This document shows, piece after piece, positions 6,871 through 12,859 of a DNA stretch of 18,248 nt. Below the pieces are notes generated by a model that did no database searches, was not told where the DNA came from, and worked only from the letters and a program-made list of their open reading frames with translations. Source of the stretch: Actinomycetota bacterium (GTDB taxonomy: Bacteria > Actinomycetota > Acidimicrobiia > Spongiisociales > UBA11373); assembly GCA_003486285.1 (NCBI GenBank), contig DNGH01000127.1, forward strand, positions 1-18,248. The letters are read 5' to 3'. Each line of letters starts with the position of its first letter. The first letter of the stretch is position 1. The position numbers and the translations under genes are program-made.

Positions 6871-7225
6871 GCGGGGCAGCGCCGCCGTGGAGTTCGCCCT
6901 GGTGCTACCCCTCGTGCTGCTCGTGCTCCTCGCCGTCGTCGAGGTGGCGGTGGCGGCGCGGGTGCAACTCGAGGTCAGCCACGCCGCGCGCGAAGGAGCG
7001 CGTGAAGCGGCCGCCTCACCCGACATCGAACGCGCCGTCGCTGCGGTGCGGCGCGCCCTCGCTCCCGATGCCGCCGGCCGGGCGCGGGTCTCGGTGTCCC
7101 GCGAGCACGTCGTCGGCGGCACCGCCGAAGTAGTGGTCCGCCTGCGCCACCGGGTGGCCGCCCCGCTATTCGGTGGATTCGACGTGGTCCTGGCGGCGCG
7201 GGCGGTGATGCGAGTGGAGCGGTGA
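6848..7225 (+). CDS. TadE-like pilus protein
   Basis: The protein contains RGSAAVEFALVLPLVLLVLL, the hallmark TadE N-terminal motif with a conserved Glu in front of a membrane helix (about residues 14-37). The remainder (about 40-125) is an extracytoplasmic domain with the ARVQLEVSHAAREGAREAA helix seen in TadE/TadF pseudopilins. GTG 6848 gives 125 residues and overlaps the end of the pilin gene by 23 bases; TTG 6854 or ATG 6806 are other possible starts, but 6806 would add a long Arg-rich leader read through the pilin gene. It sits at the Rv3655c position. Confidence 0.85.
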   Translation: MALPPRAERGSAAVEFALVLPLVLLVLLAVVEVAVAARVQLEVSHAAREGAREAAASPDIERAVAAVRRALAPDAAGRARVSVSREHVVGGTAEVVVRLRHRVAAPLFGGFDVVLAARAVMRVER

Positions 7226-7620
7226 ACCAACGGGGGAGTGCCTCCATCACTCTTCTCGGAGTGATCGTGGTGGCGATGGTGCTGGCCGTCGGCATTGCCG
7301 GGGTCGGCACCTGGCTGCGAGCCCGCACCGAAGCCAATGCCGCCGCCGACGCCGCCGCCCTCGCCGCCGCCCCGGTGACCTTCCTCCCGTTTGGGGCGAA
7401 GGGCACTCCCGCCGAGGAGGCGGCGCGATTCGCCGCGATCAATGGGACGCGCCTGGTGTGGTGCGTCTGTCCACCCAACCCGACCTGGGAGCCGCGCACC
7501 GTGGAGGTCGAGGTGGAGAAGCAGGTACCGATCTGGCCCTTCGGGAACTTTGCAGTTCGCGGGAGAGGTCGGGCCGAGTTCGTACCCGAGTTATTGCTCG
7601 AGGGGATGGCAGGGGAGTAG
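7222..7620 (+). CDS. TadE-neighbourhood secreted/membrane protein (Rv3654c-like)
   Basis: The 132-residue protein starts NQRGSASITLLGVIVVAMVL, a TadE/TadG-like leader with a membrane helix at about 8-30, then ARTEANAAADAAALAAA, the helix typical of the actinobacterial helicase/secretion-neighbourhood TadE-like family. Two closely spaced cysteines (WCVC, about 77-79) follow in the extracytoplasmic part. The GTG start overlaps the stop of the TadE gene by four bases, so it is the last gene of the pilus operon. It probably helps pilus assembly or anchoring, but its exact role is not known in the family. Confidence 0.82.
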   Translation: MNQRGSASITLLGVIVVAMVLAVGIAGVGTWLRARTEANAAADAAALAAAPVTFLPFGAKGTPAEEAARFAAINGTRLVWCVCPPNPTWEPRTVEVEVEKQVPIWPFGNFAVRGRGRAEFVPELLLEGMAGE

Positions 7621-7631
7621 GGGGTGCCCGG

Positions 7632-7680
7632 CTTCAGATGTGATCCGTGTGGCGGAGGGGAGCGGTCCTCTGATCTGAGG
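7632..7680. terminator. Weak hairpin between converging Tad operon and hydrolase gene
   Basis: CTTCAGAT (7632-7639) can pair with ATCTGAGG (7673-7680) over eight positions, counting one G-U. Inside the right part, CCTC and GAGG can form a smaller hairpin around TGATCT. It lies 12 bases after the last pilus gene and next to the stop of the hydrolase gene (7685). A shared terminator is plausible, but there is no T tract and the loop is long. Confidence 0.3.
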
Positions 7681-7684
7681 GGTG

Positions 7685-8359
7685 CTACACCGTCAGGAAC
7701 GCTTGCACCGCTGATGCGAATTCGTCCGGCTTCGTGCTGTGCACATGGTGCCCGGCCTCGATGGTGATGAGTCGTGCGTCGGGGATACGGCTCACCGTCT
7801 CTGATAGCTCTGTCTGGTCGATGAAGCTCTCGTGACCTCCGCCGATCACAAGTGTCGGGGCGCTGATGTTGCCGAGGTCGGTCCACCAGGCAGGATCAGG
7901 GTCGTTGAGCTGGTGGATGATCGGGGCCAGAACCGCCCAGTCGAATGGCACTGGTTCGGGGGCCTCGGGGGACGGCGCCGGAATCTGCTCGCGGCCTGAA
8001 GGGGGTGGCGTGTCTTCCAGGACAAGGTGATCGATTCGCGCCGGCCATCGCTCGGCGAAGAGGATTGACACCGTTGCCCCCATGGAGTGGCCGATCAGAT
8101 GAAACCTGGAGAGCCGGAGGGCATCGGCGAAGTCCCGGACATCGTTTCGCATCAGCTCAAACGAGTAGGTACCGGTTCGGCTGCTACCACCATGCCCCCG
8201 CAGGTCGAGGCCGATCGTCCGGTACTTGTCGCCGAGCCGATCGATGATCGGCTGCCAGTCGCTCGCAGACCGACCCATGGCGTGCAGAAGGAGGATCACC
8301 TCCTTGCCCTCACCGGTGTCGACATACGAGAACTGACCCGCGGGCAATTCGACTTGCAT
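7685..8359 (-). CDS. Alpha/beta-fold hydrolase
   Basis: The 224-residue protein has the alpha/beta-hydrolase layout: LLLHAMGRSASDW (oxyanion region HAMG at about 26-29), DLRGHGGSS, the nucleophile elbow GHSMG with S92, the strand PTLVIGGGHESF where the acid normally sits (E177 or a nearby residue), and catalytic His in EAGHHVH (H204 or H205). No signal peptide is seen. ATG 8359 is chosen because the first beta strand begins MQVELPAGQFSYVDTG; the frame stays open to 8443, and GTG 8374 is an alternative. The set resembles esterases and lactonases of the BioH/peroxidase-like group. The substrate is not predictable and it has no operon partner. Confidence 0.85.
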   Translation of the reverse strand: MQVELPAGQFSYVDTGEGKEVILLLHAMGRSASDWQPIIDRLGDKYRTIGLDLRGHGGSSRTGTYSFELMRNDVRDFADALRLSRFHLIGHSMGATVSILFAERWPARIDHLVLEDTPPPSGREQIPAPSPEAPEPVPFDWAVLAPIIHQLNDPDPAWWTDLGNISAPTLVIGGGHESFIDQTELSETVSRIPDARLITIEAGHHVHSTKPDEFASAVQAFLTV

Positions 8360-8405
8360 CGACTCAATCCTCACACATTGCTGCGCCCCGCGAACCTCAA
8401 GAGAC

Positions 8406-8425
8406 ACTCCCGCACGCTGCCGGGG
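8406..8425. repeat. Dispersed repeat copy 1 (GCACGCTG core)
   Basis: ACTCCCGCACGCTGCCGGGG is the most diverged of four non-coding copies of a CCCGCACGCTGGCCG-like element. It lies just upstream of the alpha/beta hydrolase gene. Confidence 0.4.
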
Positions 8426-8531
8426 AGGCCACGGCATTCTCACGTCGGCCGAGAATCCAGTCTCAGGCTGTGCAGATGACGCTACCCGGACCAGCCCTCG
8501 CCCCCGGTTGACTCGGCAGTCCGGGTTCTCG

Positions 8532-8557
8532 GATGACCTTCCCGCACGCTGGCCGAG
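8532..8557. repeat. Dispersed repeat copy 2
   Basis: GATGACCTTCCCGCACGCTG continuing GCCGA matches the copy near 9385 over 25 bases with two C/T differences. It lies in the 222-base gap between the hydrolase start and the lipoprotein stop, which otherwise holds no gene that can be supported. Confidence 0.6.
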
Positions 8558-8581
8558 TGTGGGGCAATGTCACTTGGTGGG

Positions 8582-9217
8582 TCAACACCGCGCTTCTGCA
8601 GCCTCCCACCAGGTGTCTTCAGATCCGAGCGGGTCGGCTTGGACCATCCGGTCGATGAGTGCCGCCAGCACGGTGATCGAGTCCTCCAGGGTCGGTCGTA
8701 GCCTCCCGCCGGGGTTGTGGGCGCGGGTGATGTTGTCGAGTTGGCAGGTCCACTTGTCGAGAAGCTCGGCTTGTCCGACGACGAACCGCAGGTGATCGCC
8801 GTCTGCGACCAACGTGTGCATGAGGATCCAGGTGATCCTTTCGGCCGGGGTGTAGATGCCGCTTAGACCGAGGACGAGATACGCGTCTTCCGGGATCGTG
8901 TCGTCGACACACTCGAGGCTCTTCAGCACCTCGATCGCGCCTATTAGTGGCTGGTCGGCACCGAGCGCGGTGCCGTAGTCCACGAGGACCCGCTCGACCG
9001 TCGCAGCCAGGACCGAGTATCTGCGCCCATTGAGGGTCGTGACTCGGTCGGTGTCATGGAAGTCCGTTACTTCGACCAGGGCCTTCGATGGCGGGAGCCC
9101 ATATGACTGGAGTCCCCAGACCATCCATCCGCAAGGCCCCACATCATCCTGGGCGGTGTCGGCACATGCGGATACGAGTAACAGCAGCGCCGCGACCGCA
9201 GCCACCAGCCGTCTCAT
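8582..9217 (-). CDS. Lipoprotein of unknown function
   Basis: The 211-residue protein starts MRRLVAAVAALLLLVSACAD, a lipoprotein signal peptide with lipobox LVSAC and lipidated C18, so it would be anchored on the outer face of the membrane. The mature part has four further cysteines (C29, C103, C148 and the final residue C211), enough for two disulfides, and three or four predicted helices. No family was recognised. The frame stays open upstream to 9490, but the sequence before ATG 9217 translates into low-complexity repeat, so that start is preferred. No good ribosome binding site precedes it. It is flanked on both sides by copies of the same dispersed repeat. Confidence 0.7.
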   Translation of the reverse strand: MRRLVAAVAALLLLVSACADTAQDDVGPCGWMVWGLQSYGLPPSKALVEVTDFHDTDRVTTLNGRRYSVLAATVERVLVDYGTALGADQPLIGAIEVLKSLECVDDTIPEDAYLVLGLSGIYTPAERITWILMHTLVADGDHLRFVVGQAELLDKWTCQLDNITRAHNPGGRLRPTLEDSITVLAALIDRMVQADPLGSEDTWWEAAEARC

Positions 9218-9248
9218 GCGAACAAGATTACGACGCCGCCCAGGTGTC

Positions 9249-9268
9249 ACGCCCGCACGCTGGCGGAG
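9249..9268. repeat. Dispersed repeat copy 3
   Basis: ACGCCCGCACGCTGGCGGAG shares the CCCGCACGCTGGC core with the other three copies. It lies about 30 bases upstream of the lipoprotein gene start and before the hairpin-rich element. Confidence 0.5.
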
Positions 9269-9282
9269 GGGACTGCTCACTT

Positions 9283-9374
9283 CCTCCCCGAAGGGGCCTG
9301 AGGGGGTCTCCCAGCTACGGCGAGGTGGGAAACCCCCCCTCTCGGCTCCGCCGTACTCCCCCCTTCGAGGGGAG
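9283..9374. repeat. Hairpin-rich intergenic element (REP-like)
   Basis: The stretch is full of nested inverted repeats: CCCC/GGGG around GAA (9286-9296), TACGGCG (9316-9322) against CGCCGTA (9349-9355), AGGTGGG against the C run after AAA within that loop, and CTCCCC (9356-9361) against GGGGAG (9369-9374). It does not code for a recognisable protein in any frame. The form is that of a repetitive extragenic palindrome; copies elsewhere in the genome would be needed to prove it. Confidence 0.5.
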
Positions 9375-9381
9375 AAACGGA

Positions 9382-9406
9382 GAGATGACTTTCCTGCACG
9401 CTGGCC
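9382..9406. repeat. Dispersed repeat copy 4
   Basis: GATGACTTTCCTGCACGCTG followed by GCCGA matches copy 2 over 25 bases with two transitions. It runs straight into the heptamer array at 9407. Confidence 0.6.
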
Positions 9407-9427
9407 GACACCTGACACCCGACACCT
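9407..9427. repeat. Heptamer tandem array, unit GACACCY, 3 copies
   Basis: GACACCT, GACACCC and GACACCT follow one another without gaps, 50 bases before the ECF sigma gene. Same period of 7 as the arrays at 10, 578 and 11544, with a unit close to the GACAGAY of the last. Confidence 0.7.
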
Positions 9428-9476
9428 CCCCCTGCATCCCCCTGTAATCGCGTCCTCCCCCCGGACATACAGCATC

Positions 9477-9998
9477 ATGGACAGCACCATGACTGTGGCC
9501 CGCGCCGGGTCTCGGGGGGTTTCCCTCGAGGATTCCTTTCGAGACCTGTTCGGACGCCACTACGGCGCCGTGTTCGGCTACGCCGCTCGGCGCCTGGGGT
9601 GGCACGAGGCCGGGGATGCCACGGCCGAAGTGTTCGCGGTGGCCTGGCGGAGGATGCGCAGCGTCCCCGACGAACCCAACGCCCTGCCCTGGTTGTACGG
9701 GGTGGCGCGGCGGGTGGTGGCCAACCACCAACGCTCGGCACGGCGGCGGGAGCGCCTCGAGGCGCGTTCGCTGTCCGAGCCGGAGCGGCGCTTCGAGCCC
9801 GACGCGACGGATCTCGACCAGGCCCTGGGAGCTCTCCGGGAATCCGACCGCGAGGTGCTGATGCTGGTGGCGTGGGAGGGCCTGAGCCCCAGCGCCCTGG
9901 CCAAGGCACTGGGGTGCTCCAAGAACGCAGCCGTGGTGCGGCTGCACCGGGCCCGTGCCCGGCTGAACGCAGCATGGGATGAGAGAGGTGAACGATGA
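9477..9998 (+). CDS. ECF-type RNA polymerase sigma factor
   Basis: The 173-residue protein has a sigma region 2 at about 20-88 (FRDLFGRHYGAVFGYAARRL, then DATAEVFAVAWRRM and PWLYGVARRVVANHQR) and a region 4 helix-turn-helix at about 112-165 (LRESDREVLMLVAWEGLSPS and the recognition part ALGCSKNAAVVRLHRARARL). There is no region 3, as in ECF sigma factors. It would direct polymerase to a small regulon, probably in response to an envelope signal. ATG 9477 is used; ATG 9489 is an alternative. Neither has a good ribosome binding site, so a leaderless mRNA is possible. Its stop overlaps the next gene (ATGA), which suggests that the next protein controls it. Confidence 0.93.
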   Translation: MDSTMTVARAGSRGVSLEDSFRDLFGRHYGAVFGYAARRLGWHEAGDATAEVFAVAWRRMRSVPDEPNALPWLYGVARRVVANHQRSARRRERLEARSLSEPERRFEPDATDLDQALGALRESDREVLMLVAWEGLSPSALAKALGCSKNAAVVRLHRARARLNAAWDERGER

Positions 9999-11533
9999 GC
10001 CGCGACAAGTTCGATGAGATGAAGCGGAGGAACCCGGTGGAGCCGGCCCGACTGCCCGGTGCCCCGATGTCGGTGGCCGAGCGCATCGTGGCGCGCCGCG
10101 TCCGCCACACCCTCCCGGGTTGGGCGATGGCTGCGGTGGCGGCGGTGTCGGTGACCGTGGTGGGCTTCGGCATGCTGTGGTTCCTCGACGGAGGCAACGG
10201 AGCCGAGGTCGCCGGCGGCGACACCACGATCACGACCGCAGTGACCACGACGGGGTTCAGTACCACCTCCGCTCCCAACCCGCCGCAGTACTCGGGTCAG
10301 GCGGCCTACTTCTTCCTCGACACCACCGGTCCTGGCTGGGAAGGCCCCTTCCTGGTGCCGGTGGCCCGGATCGCGGAGGGGAACGACCTCGAAGGAGCGG
10401 TGGCGGCCCTGCTCGAGGGCCCGACAGCCGATGAGGCGGCTGCCATCCCCGCCATGTCGACTGCAATCCCCGAGGGGACCGTGCTGCTCGATCTCGATTA
10501 CGGCACCGAGGGCATCGTCACGGTGGACTTCTCTTCCGAATTCGTCTCCGGCGGCGGCACCCTGTCGATGATGGGCCGCCTCGCCCAGGTGGTGTTCACG
10601 CTGGATGTCTTCGACGGAGTCGAGGGGGTCCGCTTCGAGGTCGAGGGCGTCCCCACCACGGTGTTCGGTGGCGAGGGGATCACCGTCAACGACCCCGCCA
10701 CCAGCGCCGACTTCGAGTCGCTGCTCCCGGCGGTGATGATCGACAGCCCGGTGCACGGAGGGTTGTACGGGGCCAACCCGATGGTGGCGTACGGCACCGC
10801 CAACGTGTTCGAGGCGACGGTGAGCCTGGCGCTCACCGACGCCGACGGGCTGATCATCTGGGAGGGCTTCACCACCGCCACCTGCGGCACCGGGTGCCGG
10901 GGCGAGTGGGCGATCACCATCCCCTACGAGGTCGATGCCGCACAGATGGGAAGCCTGATCGCCTGGGAGTCGTCGGCGATGGATGGAAGCCAGACCAATG
11001 TGAGAGAGCATCCGGTGTGGCTGGTGCCCTACCAGGGTGGCTCGCCGAATACCACCACCCCTGCCATCGGATGCTCTGGCGCCCTGGCGGCGGATCTGGT
11101 CGAGCAGACCGGGCTGCCCGAGGCGGTGACTGCGAAGCGCGCCGCGATCTACGCCGCGGCGCGGGCGTGCGACTGGGTAGCTCTCGAATCCCTGATGGCC
11201 GATCCGTTCTCCTACACCTTCGGCGTCGACGAGGATCCCATCGCCTACTGGCAGGAACGGGAGGCGGCTGGCGACCGGGTGATCTTCTACCTGGCGGAGT
11301 TGCTGAACCGCCCGGTGGGAACCCAGTACACCGTGGACGTCACCTACTACGTCTGGCCGTCGGCATTCATCTTCCCCGAGTGGGCTGCGGTACCCGAGGC
11401 GCATCGTGAGGCGCTGCGTCCGTTGTACGACGATGAGGACTTCGCCTTCTGGGCCGAAGCCGGCGGCTACATGGGCTACCGGATCGGGATGACCGAAGAC
11501 GGCGAGTGGGTGTACTTCATCGCCGGAGACTGA
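9995..11533 (+). CDS. Membrane protein with GerMN and Gmad2 domains; candidate anti-sigma factor
   Basis: The 512-residue protein has a charged cytoplasmic N-terminus (1-41), one membrane helix at about 43-64, a Thr-rich linker (77-95), a GerMN domain (about 104-217, with LDLDYGTEGIVTVDFSSEF and the LAQVVFTLDVFDGVEGVRF helix-strand), a Gmad2 Ig-like domain (about 243-346, IDSPVHGGLYGANPMVAYGTANVFEA without the long form) and a C-terminal domain (about 357-512) that was not recognised. The ATG overlaps the sigma stop by four bases, the usual arrangement of a sigma/anti-sigma pair. No zinc-binding HxxxCxxC anti-sigma motif is present, so binding of the sigma factor by residues 1-41 is inference. 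GerMN and Gmad2 are named from spore germination proteins but are widespread in non-sporulating bacteria as envelope domains. A 22-pair hairpin follows. Confidence 0.82.
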   Translation: MSRDKFDEMKRRNPVEPARLPGAPMSVAERIVARRVRHTLPGWAMAAVAAVSVTVVGFGMLWFLDGGNGAEVAGGDTTITTAVTTTGFSTTSAPNPPQYSGQAAYFFLDTTGPGWEGPFLVPVARIAEGNDLEGAVAALLEGPTADEAAAIPAMSTAIPEGTVLLDLDYGTEGIVTVDFSSEFVSGGGTLSMMGRLAQVVFTLDVFDGVEGVRFEVEGVPTTVFGGEGITVNDPATSADFESLLPAVMIDSPVHGGLYGANPMVAYGTANVFEATVSLALTDADGLIIWEGFTTATCGTGCRGEWAITIPYEVDAAQMGSLIAWESSAMDGSQTNVREHPVWLVPYQGGSPNTTTPAIGCSGALAADLVEQTGLPEAVTAKRAAIYAAARACDWVALESLMADPFSYTFGVDEDPIAYWQEREAAGDRVIFYLAELLNRPVGTQYTVDVTYYVWPSAFIFPEWAAVPEAHREALRPLYDDEDFAFWAEAGGYMGYRIGMTEDGEWVYFIAGD

Positions 11534-11543
11534 GTTCAGAGAC

Positions 11544-11593
11544 GACAGATGACAGATGACAGACCGGACACCCGGTCTGTTGTCTGTTGTCTG
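11544..11593 (+). terminator. Long heptamer-repeat hairpin behind the GerMN gene
   Basis: Three units GACAGAT, GACAGAT, GACAGAC (11544-11564) form the left arm of a stem running 11546-11567, with loop ACAC (11568-11571) and right arm 11572-11593 built from TCTGTTG units. As RNA all 22 positions pair: four CG/GC pairs next to the loop, and G-U wobbles at two positions in each repeated unit. The start of the region (11533-11541) also contains GAGTTCAGAG, the sequence of the array at 578. It begins 12 bases after the stop codon; a terminator or mRNA 3'-end stabiliser is likely. There is no clear T tract. Confidence 0.65.
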
Positions 11594-11695
11594 GTGTTCT
11601 TCGAGTGGACCCCGGCTTGGCGGAACAACTCATCGAGCTGGAACCAACCGGGCGTGAACGTGAAGGCCATCGCGTTGTGGCTCCTGGCCGAGTGA
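11594..11695 (+). CDS. Possible 33-residue ORF or gene remnant
   Basis: From GTG 11594 the frame reads MFFEWTPAWRNNSSSWNQPG and continues VNVKAIALWLLAE before TGA. The composition (three Trp in the first half, a regular amphipathic end) looks more protein-like than frame noise. There is no ribosome binding site, and the start touches the hairpin, so it may be the tail of a lost gene. Its stop abuts the stop of the convergent aminotransferase (TGATCA at 11693-11698). Not recognised. Confidence 0.2.
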   Translation: MFFEWTPAWRNNSSSWNQPGVNVKAIALWLLAE

Positions 11696-12859
11696 TCAGG
11701 CCGACCAGGATCCGACGGCAGCGGTGAGCCGGCCGACACCCTCGACCAGGTCGTCCATCGCGGTTGCGAGCGACAGTCGGACCGTGCCCACCCCACCTGG
11801 GCCGAACGTCTCGCCGGGGGCAACAGCGACGTCGTGTTCGAGTATCAACCGGCGGGCCAGGTCGTATCCGTTCATCCCCGTGCCCGAGGTGTCTGCGATC
11901 ACATAGAAGGCGCCCTGTGGCGGGCTGACGAGCAGACCTGCGGCCTCGAGGATCGGGACCACCCGGTCACGCCGCTGGCGATAGGCATCGCGCATCTCCG
12001 CCACGCAGCTCTGGTCGCCGTCGAGCGCCGCTTGCGCCGCCTTCTGCGCGACTGCCGTGGCACACGACGTCACCGCTTCCTGGACCTTCGAGATCATCGC
12101 GGCGACCTCGGGTGAGGCGACGGCATATCCGATGCGCCATCCGGTCATGGCATACGACTTGGAGACACTGAAAGTCGAGATCACCCGGCCATCGGTGTCG
12201 ATCGCCGCCGGGCTGACATGCTCGCCATCGAACACGATCTCGTCGTAACACTCGTCCGAGATGACGTAGAGGTCGTGCCTGGCGGCGAGTTCGACCATCC
12301 GTTCCACCACCGACCGGCTCATGACCGCACCCGTGGGATTGCCGGGGGTGTTCATCAGAATCGCCTTGGCGGAGGGCGTGGATGCGCAGATCGCCTCGAG
12401 TGCATCGAAGTCGGGTTCGAACCCCTGATCTCGCATGAGCGGGTAGCGCACGACCGGAGAGCGAAGGATCGTCGTCATCATCAGATAGTTGGGCCAGGCC
12501 GGGTCCGGGAGCAGCACCGGATCACCCGGATCGGACACCACCATCAGGGCCTGGATGATCGCGTTGACGGCGCCCGTGGTGACGACGATCTGATCGATCG
12601 AATCGACGCTGAAACCATTGCGGTCCGCGATCTTGGTCGCCATCGCCTGGCGCACTTCGGGAAGCCCGCGATTGGCGGTGTACTTGGTGTACCCATCCCT
12701 GGCGGCCTGGGCCGCCGCATCCAGGATGTGTGGAGGCGTCGGGAAGTTGGGTTCCCCGACCTCCAGGTGGATCACGTTGGGCCGTGTGGCCGCAAGATCC
12801 ATGATCTCGCGGATTCCGGACCGTTTCATTCCGGCGATCGCCGAGGAAATCGGCTTCAT
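11696..12859 (-). CDS. PLP-dependent class I/II aminotransferase
   Basis: The 387-residue protein is a fold type I aminotransferase of the aspartate aminotransferase superfamily (subgroup I-gamma-like). Key residues are in place: Y57-K59-Y60 region GYTKYTANRG, N174 in TPGNPTG, D202 and Y205 in SDECYDE, PLP lysine K234 in SVSKSYAMTGWRIGY and the carboxylate-binding arginine R361 in VRLSLA. The start ATG 12859 overlaps the kinase stop by four bases; a much longer open frame upstream is only the shadow of the kinase gene. It is the third gene of the operon with KDPG aldolase and KDG kinase. It may transfer amino groups to the pyruvate or other 2-oxo acids made by this pathway; the exact substrate cannot be read from sequence. 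Confidence 0.92.
   Translation of the reverse strand: MKPISSAIAGMKRSGIREIMDLAATRPNVIHLEVGEPNFPTPPHILDAAAQAARDGYTKYTANRGLPEVRQAMATKIADRNGFSVDSIDQIVVTTGAVNAIIQALMVVSDPGDPVLLPDPAWPNYLMMTTILRSPVVRYPLMRDQGFEPDFDALEAICASTPSAKAILMNTPGNPTGAVMSRSVVERMVELAARHDLYVISDECYDEIVFDGEHVSPAAIDTDGRVISTFSVSKSYAMTGWRIGYAVASPEVAAMISKVQEAVTSCATAVAQKAAQAALDGDQSCVAEMRDAYRQRRDRVVPILEAAGLLVSPPQGAFYVIADTSGTGMNGYDLARRLILEHDVAVAPGETFGPGGVGTVRLSLATAMDDLVEGVGRLTAAVGSWSA

Noticed and set aside
9030..9476. N-terminal extension of the sigma factor over the lipoprotein promoter and repeats
   Set aside because: The translation covers palindromic repeat sequence and an antisense part of the lipoprotein gene; sigma region 2 starts shortly after ATG 9477.
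9218..9490. N-terminal extension of the lipoprotein to 9490
   Set aside because: It would bury the signal peptide 91 residues inside the protein and translate the REP-like element.
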